Shown here: positions 1 to 6,988 of the stretch, in pieces
Layout of the letters: each line of letters begins with the position of its first letter
How positions within the stretch are numbered: position 1 is the stretch's first letter
Source: Alphaproteobacteria bacterium
Lineage (GTDB): Bacteria > Pseudomonadota > Alphaproteobacteria > Micropepsales > Micropepsaceae
DNA length: 7,605 nt
Direction: 5' to 3'
NCBI GenBank assembly: GCA_025935155.1
Contig: JAICVV010000090.1
Span: forward strand, 1-7,605
The notes under the pieces: model-generated
The model's database searches: none
What the model saw: the letters and a program-made list of their open reading frames with translations, nothing else
What the model was told of the DNA's origin: nothing
Position numbers and translations under genes: made by a program

Positions 1-2
1 CG

Positions 3-296
3 CTAACGGAATCGGCAGAAGACGTGCTGGAAACCCTGCGCCCGATAATGGGCAATGCGTTCAGCGAACCAGACGGCACTTCTTTCGATCTTCAACCGGA
101 TTCTGACGCTGGCGGCCGCGAGATAGACAAGCTTCGGCGCGAAATTCTCGAATTGTTGTCGCCGAGCCCGATACCTGTCGATGACGTCATACGGCAGTGT
201 GGCGCTTCGGCTGCTGCCGTCCTTACCGCCCTGCTGGAGCTTGAACTCGCCGGTCATGCGCACCGCTATCCAGGCAACCGGATATCACTGACTTGA
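3..296 (+). CDS. dprA: DprA (DNA-processing protein A), C-terminal part only
   Basis: This is the last 97 codons of an open frame that enters from the left edge; the true start is outside the window. In the family, DprA binds incoming single-stranded DNA in the cytoplasm and loads RecA during natural transformation. Its core is a Rossmann-like fold followed, in many proteobacteria, by a small winged-helix domain. The first visible residues (LTESAEDVLETLRP) look like the end of the Rossmann domain. After a variable linker, roughly the last 55 residues, from IDKLRREILELLSPSPIPVD to YPGNRISLT, match the C-terminal winged helix: helix, turn, DDVIRQCG recognition region, then a small hairpin. The frame ends at TGA 294-296. 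The gene converges on pyrG with 93 bp between the stops, and I see no hairpin terminator there. In many alphaproteobacteria topA follows dprA; it does not here. The call rests on the C-terminal domain alone. Confidence 0.85.
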   Translation, partial: LTESAEDVLETLRPIMGNAFSEPDGTSFDLQPDSDAGGREIDKLRREILELLSPSPIPVDDVIRQCGASAAAVLTALLELELAGHAHRYPGNRISLT

Positions 297-389
297 TTCT
301 ACTCCACACCTCGCAAGGCGTTCAGCATTAATTGCACTGCATCGAAATGAAATTCTGCAATGAGTACTGAGTTATGTTGGCGTTACCGA

Positions 390-2024
<1,635 letters not shown>

Positions 2025-2128
2025 TCAACTTGGCGGAAGGCGCGAACGCACTCAAGCGGAAAGAAGAAATATTTCGCGCTCATTCACAGGCTGGCCAAAT
2101 GCACGTAAGCCTGCCGTTCGCCCCGGAC

Positions 2129-2497
2129 TTAATGAGGCACCGGCACCGGCGGAGCCTGTTCTTTACCCGGCTGCTTGGCCGGTAGCGATCCCGGCTTGGG
2201 GAAATTGAACGCCGGAATCTTGCCCGGCGATGTCTGCTGTTCCAGAATCGAATGGGATTGCGGGCGGCCATGGAGAGCGAACAGCGTCAGCCCCAGGCTG
2301 CTGAGGAAGAAAACAGCCGCCAGAATGGCGGTGGTACGAGTCAGCGTGTCTGCCGCTCCGCGCGGACTGAACAGCCCACCCAATCCCGATCCGCCGCCCC
2401 CCATGCCCAGGGCGCCCCCTTCGGAGCGCTGTAGGAGGACAACGCATACCAGCGCGACCGAAACAATCAGTTGGACAATGATAAGGATATTCTGCAT
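2129..2497 (-). CDS. secG: SecG, preprotein translocase subunit
   Basis: SecG is the small auxiliary subunit of the SecYEG inner-membrane channel and helps SecA-driven export. The 122-residue product has the family layout: a first membrane helix at about 4-22, the conserved cytoplasmic loop LLQRSEGGALGMGGGGSG (21-38) continuing through GLFSPRGAADTLTRTTA, and a second helix at about 53-75. The C-terminal tail (about 79-122) is rich in Pro, Gln and Lys and looks disordered; such variable tails are common in alphaproteobacterial SecG. A TAAGG ribosome site (2504-2508 read on the minus strand) sits 6 nt before the ATG and supports the start. pyrG follows 110 bp downstream on the same strand. The usual upstream neighbour tpiA has been displaced by an opposite-strand gene, so secG probably uses a local promoter. 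Confidence 0.95.
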   Translation of the reverse strand: MQNILIIVQLIVSVALVCVVLLQRSEGGALGMGGGGSGLGGLFSPRGAADTLTRTTAILAAVFFLSSLGLTLFALHGRPQSHSILEQQTSPGKIPAFNFPKPGSLPAKQPGKEQAPPVPVPH

Positions 2498-2522
2498 CGG
2501 GGGCCTTAGCTTGGGAACGGCT

Positions 2523-2551
2523 CACATAAGGCCTTGCCCTCCCCAAGGCAA
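2523..2551 (-). promoter_or_regulatory. Candidate secG promoter
   Basis: Read on the minus strand, a TTGCCT box (2551-2546) and a TATGTG box (2528-2523) are separated by 17 nt. They match the sigma-70-type consensus at 4 of 6 and 3 of 6 positions, and transcription would start about 20 nt upstream of the secG ATG. A promoter is expected here because the gene to the right is on the opposite strand, but the match is weak. The spacer overlaps a 6-bp inverted repeat (GCCTTG 2531-2536, CAAGGC 2544-2549). Confidence 0.25.
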
Positions 2552-2670
2552 TGCCAGCGCCGAAGCATCAGTCACCGTAGCGCGCGGCCCTGAAATATGC
2601 TCCTTCCAGAGATTTCATCCTCGAAGACTCGCAACTATGCCTTACAGCGACCTTTGGTCTGTGCTGGCGC

Positions 2671-2691
2671 GCCGCTCGTCGAACGAGCGGC
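2671..2691. repeat. Perfect 9-bp hairpin, 3-nt loop
   Basis: GCCGCTCGT (2671-2679) pairs fully with ACGAGCGGC (2683-2691) around the loop CGA. No T-run follows on either strand, so it is not a standard intrinsic terminator. It lies 169 bp upstream of the secreted-protein gene and 174 bp upstream of secG. It could be a weak terminator, an operator, or a scar from rearrangement. The structure is certain; the role is unknown. Confidence 0.55.
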
Positions 2692-2848
2692 TTGATGTCT
2701 CCAAGAATATCATCGGCCAAAAATTCGCGAACCTGTCGTGGCCTTAAAATTGCGGAAAATAATAACTCAATTCCAGTCGAGTTTGGCGCTTGCCGACTGA
2801 AAAAACACCTGCAAGACTTGTGGAACATCCCAATAAGGGGATCAAACG

Positions 2849-2853
2849 GGAGG
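2849..2853 (+). promoter_or_regulatory. Ribosome binding site deciding the start at 2860
   Basis: GGAGG lies 6 nt (AACAAA) before the ATG at 2860-2862 and is the strongest Shine-Dalgarno match in the window. The open frame extends upstream to an ATG at 2692, but that extension has no ribosome site and would bury the signal peptide, so 2860 is the better start. Confidence 0.85.
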
Positions 2854-2859
2854 AACAAA

Positions 2860-3519
2860 ATGTACAAAGCGCTTCTCTTGTCGGTAGCCATACTGCTGCC
2901 GGTCACCGCGTTGGCAGCTCCTCATAGCGTCACGCTGAGTCCAAACGGTGCGATGACCATCTTCCACGGCGCGCACGGCACGTCCGGAAAGCACATGCTG
3001 CCCAACTGGATCGCGCCGAAAGGCAAGGCAATCTTCAACACCTTCGGCCAGGACAACGCCTACAATCCCAACAATGGTTGGACAGTTGCGAACCCGGGCG
3101 CAGTAGGGTTCACGCAGTGGTTTGCCTTCCCGATCACGCCGAGCGCCGACGCAACGGTCACCAAGATCGTCGAGGCAATCGGCTATGTGACAGGAACGAA
3201 CTCCGTCACCATTGCTATTATGAGCGATAATGGTGGCGTTCCGGGCGACATACTGCAGTCCAAGACGGTCAAGAATCTCGACACCTTCGGCAATTGCTGC
3301 AACGTCGCCGTCGACCGTCTTAAGACTGGCGTTCCGGTCAAAGCCGGTACGACCTACTGGATTGCCGCAATGCTGCCGAAGAAGAAGCAGGCAAACACAT
3401 GGGATGCCTGGAATCTCAGCACTGCAAACACGAACTCTGTCCCCGCCGCATTCTATAACGGCACCAACTGGGTACAGACCACCGCCAACTATTCGGCATT
3501 CGCCGTTTACGGGCAATAA
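2860..3519 (+). CDS. Exported beta-rich protein of unknown function (choice-of-anchor-like)
   Basis: The 219-residue product starts with a clear Sec signal peptide: MYK, a hydrophobic core ALLLSVAILLPV, and an ALA cleavage motif at about residue 19. The mature part (about 200 residues) is rich in Thr, Asn, Ala and Val with alternating hydrophobic residues, which suggests a beta-sandwich. The segments TNSVTIAIMSDNGGVPGDIL (113-132) and VKAGTTYWIAAMLP (160-173), followed by a Trp-rich part (WDAWNLSTAN), recall bacterial exported proteins annotated with 'choice-of-anchor' type domains; this is from memory, not a search. There is no membrane anchor, lipobox or C-terminal sorting motif, so it is probably free in the periplasm or secreted. 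The only two cysteines are adjacent (Cys146-Cys147). No catalytic motif is visible and I assign no function. It sits alone on the plus strand between two minus-strand housekeeping genes, with a strong ribosome site upstream and a hairpin 11 nt after the stop. Confidence 0.85.
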   Translation: MYKALLLSVAILLPVTALAAPHSVTLSPNGAMTIFHGAHGTSGKHMLPNWIAPKGKAIFNTFGQDNAYNPNNGWTVANPGAVGFTQWFAFPITPSADATVTKIVEAIGYVTGTNSVTIAIMSDNGGVPGDILQSKTVKNLDTFGNCCNVAVDRLKTGVPVKAGTTYWIAAMLPKKKQANTWDAWNLSTANTNSVPAAFYNGTNWVQTTANYSAFAVYGQ

Positions 3520-3530
3520 AAGCTATCGCA

Positions 3531-3561
3531 ATGGCCGGGATTGCCTTGCAATCCCGGCCAT
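3531..3561. terminator. Strong hairpin between convergent genes (probable terminator)
   Basis: ATGGCCGGGATTGC (3531-3544) pairs perfectly with GCAATCCCGGCCAT (3548-3561) around the loop CTT, giving a 14-bp GC-rich stem. It begins 11 nt after the stop of the exported-protein gene and lies downstream of tpiA on the other strand. That position suits a terminator shared by the two convergent genes. No U-tract follows on the plus strand. On the minus strand a short T-rich stretch (CTTTTATT) appears about 8 nt later. Termination is inferred from position and stem strength. Confidence 0.65.
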
Positions 3562-3669
3562 GTGGCCGTCCTGCCAGATGCACCATCAACACCGCCGTCG
3601 CCAATCAGGACAAGACCGCATTGCGCGTTGAGCGAACGTCTAAACGAACTCCCACGAGCCGCTCAATGT

Positions 3670-3714
3670 CCAACAAGGATTTTTGCCGCGTTTCGAAATG
3701 AATGCCTGAACGGA
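3670..3714 (+). pseudogene. Possible scrap of an IS3-family transposase (OrfB-like)
   Basis: One plus-strand frame here reads PTRIFAAFRNECLNG. The heptad FRNECLN (3691-3711) matches from memory the well-conserved C-terminal segment of many IS3-family OrfB transposases, where the usual context is PTDNAFIESFNGKFRNECLN. The PT before it could be the same conserved PT, with residues between lost. Similarity stops on both sides: no Trp-Arg-rich end follows, no inverted repeats are visible, and tpiA begins within 25 bp. At most this is a decayed fragment. A chance match is possible because only about seven residues agree in a row. Confidence 0.3.
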
Positions 3715-3736
3715 TCGTCGACTGATTGGCCTTGCG

Positions 3737-4492
3737 TCAGGTGCCCTGAGGCGCAGCCGAAAAGATGGCGCAGAAGTCCGCCGCTTTCAGACTTGCGCCT
3801 CCGACCAGCGCTCCGCCAACCTCAGGGGTAAACAGTATTTCCCGAGCGTTTTCCGGTTTCACCGAACCCCCGTAAAGAATACGGATGGAATTTCCCTCCG
3901 GGCCGAAGCGTTCAACAAGGCATTCTCGAATGTGCCTGTGCATTGAGGCAATGTCAGAGAGGGCGGGCGTTTTGCCGGTTCCAATGGCCCATACTGGTTC
4001 ATAGGCGATTGCCGTGTTGCCGGCTTTTGCCCTGTCGGGAACGCTTCCACGAAGCTGCGTTTTGCAGACGGTCTGATGGTCGCCAGCTAGCCTCTCGCCT
4101 TCCGTTTCGCCCACGCACACGATGGCCAACAGGCCCGCCCGCCAGGCTGCCAGAGTTTTCGCGGCAACCATGGAGTCCGTTTCGCCATGAAATCGCCGCC
4201 GCTCCGAATGGCCCACAATGACCGCCGTCGCGCCCGCATCGCGGAGCATCTCGGCGCTGACGTCGCCGGTAAAGGCGCCGCACGGTTCGGCGCTGCAGTT
4301 CTGGCCGCCAATCGCGATCCGGCCGGCCGCGGTCTGCGCCGCCTGAAAAATAAGTGTCGCGGGTGGGCAAATCAGGATGTCCGCACGAGGCGGGCTCGCG
4401 CTCACGACTTCTGAGATCGCCTCGATTTCTCCCAAAGAGGCGGTATCGCCGTTCATTTTCCAGTTGCCTGCGATCAACGGCTTCAGAGGCAT
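3737..4492 (-). CDS. tpiA: Triosephosphate isomerase
   Basis: TpiA interconverts dihydroxyacetone phosphate and glyceraldehyde 3-phosphate in glycolysis and gluconeogenesis, as a cytoplasmic TIM-barrel dimer. The 251-residue length is normal. All catalytic elements are visible: Asn10 and Lys12 in AGNWKMNG, His95 in VIVGHSERRR, Glu165 in AIAYEPVWAIGTGKTP with the mobile loop at 166-176, and the phosphate-binding YGGSV (207-211) and GGASL (231-235). The frame is open upstream to 4636, but the 48 extra residues have no family similarity. The ATG at 4492, giving MPLKPLIAGNWKMNG, is the family start, with GGGA about 6 nt upstream. tpiA diverges from the small ORF at 4646 and converges with the exported-protein gene. 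In related genomes secG commonly follows it directly; here it does not. Confidence 0.97.
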   Translation of the reverse strand: MPLKPLIAGNWKMNGDTASLGEIEAISEVVSASPPRADILICPPATLIFQAAQTAAGRIAIGGQNCSAEPCGAFTGDVSAEMLRDAGATAVIVGHSERRRFHGETDSMVAAKTLAAWRAGLLAIVCVGETEGERLAGDHQTVCKTQLRGSVPDRAKAGNTAIAYEPVWAIGTGKTPALSDIASMHRHIRECLVERFGPEGNSIRILYGGSVKPENAREILFTPEVGGALVGGASLKAADFCAIFSAAPQGT

Positions 4493-4570
4493 GACTGATC
4501 CCACAAAATATGCCGGGCCCGTATGTCGCGGCGCTGCTGCCCACGCAAGCTGAGGCGAGCAGAACACACC

Positions 4571-4599
4571 ATAAGTTTTAAACCTGCGTCCTCTGTTAA
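4571..4599 (-). promoter_or_regulatory. Candidate tpiA promoter with a tandem repeat
   Basis: Read on the minus strand, TTAACA (4599-4594; 5 of 6 to TTGACA) is followed after 17 nt by ACTTAT (4576-4571; 3 of 6 to TATAAT). Transcription would start about 70 nt before the tpiA ATG. The octamer AGGTTTAA occurs twice in direct orientation, at 4603-4596 and 4585-4578, with 10 nt between. One copy overlaps the -35 box and the other lies in the spacer, where a regulator could act. All of this is inferred from pattern. Confidence 0.35.
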
Positions 4600-4645
4600 A
4601 CCTCTCCGACTCGGGAACATAATCAGTCTCAATCACGGGTTAGGT

Positions 4646-4981
4646 ATGCGTAGCGTTTCCCTTCAGAGCGGTCCCCTGTCGCCGGTTGAGCGCGCCGCCA
4701 TTATTGAGGAGTTCTGGGCATCCCGGAACGCCTGGGCCGGCAGCATTAACGCCGAGCGCCGGCATATCTGGGAACAGAAGTGGGCTGGAATTCGTGAACA
4801 AGATCTTGCTCCCGGCCATACCCGCCGCATCGAACCAGTACCCCTGGCGGTACAGATGGCCTCCCCTATTCTCCTGATGCGGCGCGGCCAGGAAATTCCC
4901 GAAGAAAGTACCGGCCTGGACAACGGACCCGTGCGCCGGTTCGACTGGCAGCTTAAGTCAGTACAGGCCCTAAAGCCCTGA
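4646..4981 (+). CDS. Hypothetical protein, 111 aa
   Basis: I do not recognise this protein. The frame from the ATG at 4646 encodes 111 residues with no signal peptide or membrane helix, so it is probably cytoplasmic. The N-terminal half (LSPVERAAIIEEFWASRNAW, about 10-29, and the following Arg/Glu/Trp-rich stretch) looks like amphipathic helices with five Trp residues in the first 47. The second half (PVPLAVQMASPILLMRRGQE and onward) is less regular. Codon choice is mostly G/C at third positions and resembles the neighbouring genes, which favours real coding over chance. The ribosome site is poor (TAGG close to the ATG), and the frame is open further upstream to 4523. It lies between the divergent tpiA and the co-directional ppiD-like gene, 117 bp before the latter, so it could share that gene's transcript. 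Confidence 0.5.
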   Translation: MRSVSLQSGPLSPVERAAIIEEFWASRNAWAGSINAERRHIWEQKWAGIREQDLAPGHTRRIEPVPLAVQMASPILLMRRGQEIPEESTGLDNGPVRRFDWQLKSVQALKP

Positions 4982-5088
4982 TCGGCCAGTTCGTCATTGA
5001 GGTCTGGCGCGTGGCAAATTTCCGCCATTGCGAAAGCCGCCCTCCTTGTGTGAAACCCAACCGCTCGCCCCTGAAATTCGCGCCTGAT

Positions 5089-5093
5089 AAGGA
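5089..5093 (+). promoter_or_regulatory. Ribosome binding site of the ppiD-like gene
   Basis: AAGGA stands 5 nt (TCGCC) before the ATG at 5099 and supports that start. No convincing promoter is visible in the 117 bp upstream. The best pair, TTGCGA and TGAAAC with 17 nt between, is weak. Confidence 0.7.
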
Positions 5094-5098
5094 TCGCC

Positions 5099-6985
5099 AT
5101 GCTTCAACAGATGCGGAAATACACCAAGTCCTGGATCAGCTCGCTGTTTTTGGGACTTCTGGCGTTGAGCTTCGGCGTGTGGGGCATCGCGGACATTTTC
5201 CGCGGTAACTCGGACACAAGCATTGCGACAGTCGGTGGAGAAAAGATTCCGGTGGAGCTCTTCCAGCGCGATTATCGCAACGTCACCCGCGCGGCCGCGC
5301 AAAAGGGACCGCTCAAACCAGCACAGGCCCGCGCTTATGGCCAGCAGGTCCTCGATGGGCTCATCGACCAGACGGCCCTCGACATCACCGCCGGGCGATA
5401 CGGGTTGACTGCCACAGATGAAACCGTTTCCGCCCGTATCCGCGCCATCCCCAATTTCATCGGTCCGCTGGGTACCTTCGATCACAACCTTTTTCTGCGG
5501 ATGATCGATCAGGCCGGTTTCAGCGAGCAGAGTTTCGTTGAATATGTTCGTGGCGCACTGCGGCGCGATCAGCTTGTTGGGGCGGCATCTTCCGGACTCG
5601 AAATGCCGGCCGGGTATGCCCGCGCGCTGTTCAATTACCTGAACGAGGCGCGCGCCGCCGATTACATCGTCGTGCCCGCGAATGCCGCCGGGCCTGCGCC
5701 AACCCCCACCGACGCCGAACTCGAAGCCTATCTTAAGGCTCATCCGCGGCGATTCAGCACGCCGGAATACCGCGAGGTAACCTTTGCCTGGATTGCGCCG
5801 CAGGATCTGGCCGGAAAGGTGACGGTGAACGACGCGCAGCTGAAGCAGCAATATGAAGCGGAAAAGTCGCAATATGTCGTTCCGGAAAAGCGAAAACTTG
5901 AGCAGATCACCTATCCGGATCTTGCCTCGGCAAAAGCCGCGCGTGGCAAGATCGATTCCGGCAGCAGCTTTGGCGACCTGGCGAAACAGAAGGGTCTCAG
6001 CACCGCCGACATCCAGATCGGCGATTTGAGCAAGTCGGAGCTGGGCGATCGCGGCGATGCAGCGTTCAAGCTGCAAAAGGACGGAGTCACGCAGCCTCTG
6101 AAAGCGCCGATCGGATACGCGCTGATCCATGTCGTGAGCATCACGCCCGGCAGCACCAAATCGTTCGACGATGTAAAAGAGGAATTGCGAAAACAGCTTT
6201 TCGCGCAGCTTGCCGGCGCGAAGATCACGGACATCTCCAACCAATATATCGACGAGAACAGCCGCGGCCAGAATCTTAAGCAGGCTGCCACAAAGGCCGG
6301 GATGCATGTGGGTCATGCGGCTGCTGTAGATGCACACGGCAACACACCGGACGGTGCAAAGGCGGCAATGCCATCCGATCCCGAGTTCCTTGCGCAAATC
6401 TTCAAGGCCGAAGTCGGCGAGGAGGGCGATCCGTTCTCCACCAAATCCGGCACCACCTATGTGGTGAAGGTGGACGGGATGCGGCCCCCGAAATTGAAGA
6501 CGCTCGATTCTGTGCGTGCGGATGTGACGGCTGCCTGGCAGAACGAGCAGCAGAACAAGCGGCTCGAAGCGAAGGCCAAACAGCTGGCTGGGCAGGCGAG
6601 CGCCGCGCACAGCCTCGCCAATGTTGCCGGCTCCGCCGGAGCCAAGGTACAGGCGAGTGGACCGCTGCGCCGGCCGGGGCCGAACACCCGAGGCGGCGGT
6701 CCTCTCCCCACTCCACTTCTGACCAAGGTTTTCTCGGTGCCGGCCGGACAAGCCGTGTATGGGCCGGCGCCGGACGGCAGCTACATCGTGGCCTTGGTCA
6801 CCGCGGTCCAGCATCCGCCGGCGATGCTGCTGCAAGGCGCAGGCTTGCGGCGCTTTGCCGGTTCTGTCGGCCAGCAGGCCGGACAGGACATTGGCTCCGG
6901 GCTTACAGCCGCCGCGCGGGCTAAAGCCGGTGTCACCGTGAACCAGCAGGCGCTCGACCGGGCCACCGGCAACGAAAGCAGCTAA
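5099..6985 (+). CDS. ppiD: PpiD/SurA-like membrane-anchored periplasmic folding factor
   Basis: The 628-residue product has the PpiD layout: a short cytoplasmic start (MLQQMRKYTKSW), one membrane helix at about 13-32 (SSLFLGLLALSFGVWGIADI), then a long periplasmic part. A SurA_N/PpiD-type helical chaperone region covers about 40-240, with the typical VGGEKIPVELFQRDYRN segment and GQQVLDGLIDQTALD. A parvulin-like domain covers about 263-350, with SFGDLAKQKGLS and the end strand PIGYALIHVV. A helical segment and a C-terminal region rich in Gly and Pro follow. E. coli PpiD sits at the SecYEG exit and helps exported proteins leave the channel. The parvulin domain lacks the usual active-site histidines: the first is replaced in LEQI, and GYHLI is GYALI. 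Chaperone activity without isomerase activity is therefore likely. trpE starts 3 nt after the stop, so the two are probably co-transcribed. The symbol is given by architecture and context. Confidence 0.88.
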   Translation: MLQQMRKYTKSWISSLFLGLLALSFGVWGIADIFRGNSDTSIATVGGEKIPVELFQRDYRNVTRAAAQKGPLKPAQARAYGQQVLDGLIDQTALDITAGRYGLTATDETVSARIRAIPNFIGPLGTFDHNLFLRMIDQAGFSEQSFVEYVRGALRRDQLVGAASSGLEMPAGYARALFNYLNEARAADYIVVPANAAGPAPTPTDAELEAYLKAHPRRFSTPEYREVTFAWIAPQDLAGKVTVNDAQLKQQYEAEKSQYVVPEKRKLEQITYPDLASAKAARGKIDSGSSFGDLAKQKGLSTADIQIGDLSKSELGDRGDAAFKLQKDGVTQPLKAPIGYALIHVVSITPGSTKSFDDVKEELRKQLFAQLAGAKITDISNQYIDENSRGQNLKQAATKAGMHVGHAAAVDAHGNTPDGAKAAMPSDPEFLAQIFKAEVGEEGDPFSTKSGTTYVVKVDGMRPPKLKTLDSVRADVTAAWQNEQQNKRLEAKAKQLAGQASAAHSLANVAGSAGAKVQASGPLRRPGPNTRGGGPLPTPLLTKVFSVPAGQAVYGPAPDGSYIVALVTAVQHPPAMLLQGAGLRRFAGSVGQQAGQDIGSGLTAAARAKAGVTVNQQALDRATGNESS

Positions 6986-6988
6986 CGC

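Larger units (their letters stand above)
2498..2859. other. Intergenic region between divergent secG and secreted-protein gene
   Basis: This 362-bp stretch holds no convincing gene. The open frames crossing it, including one ending at 2747 and a minus-strand frame at 2568-2906, give low-complexity or Arg/Ser-rich products with no recognisable motif. It contains a candidate secG promoter at the left, a perfect 9-bp hairpin at 2671-2691, and an AT-rich tract at about 2743-2772 that could hold the promoter of the rightward gene. That tract has a TAAAAT -10-like box at 2745-2750 but no good -35 box. A 6-bp inverted repeat, CAGTCG (2774-2779) and CGACTG (2794-2799), follows. I see no tRNA. Confidence 0.6.
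3520..3736. other. Intergenic region between convergent exported-protein gene and tpiA
   Basis: This 217-bp stretch carries the 14-bp hairpin near its left end and the possible transposase scrap near its right end. The middle (about 3565-3665) shows no gene, repeat or RNA that I can support. Confidence 0.6.

Noticed and set aside
2064..2073. 10-bp palindrome GAAATATTTC between secG and pyrG
   Set aside because: It is short and AT-rich, has no conserved extension or clear promoter context, and is likely by chance.
2175..2747. A 190-codon plus-strand frame across secG and the intergenic region
   Set aside because: Most of it is antisense to secG, it has no ribosome site, and the product is Arg/Pro/Ser-rich without family features.
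2692..2859. Upstream extension of the exported-protein frame to an ATG at 2692
   Set aside because: The strong GGAGG at 2849-2853 and the signal peptide beginning at 2860 favour the shorter form; the extension resembles non-coding sequence.
4493..4636. 48-codon N-terminal extension of tpiA
   Set aside because: Triosephosphate isomerases start just before the NWKMNG motif, and the extension overlaps the probable promoter region.
4930..4952. A GGTTCGAC string resembling a tRNA T-loop
   Set aside because: No acceptor, D-arm or anticodon arm can be formed around it, and it lies within an open reading frame.
4663..5100. A 145-codon minus-strand frame opposite the hypothetical gene at 4646
   Set aside because: It is Arg- and Ser-rich without structure, while the plus-strand frame has the more natural composition and codon use.
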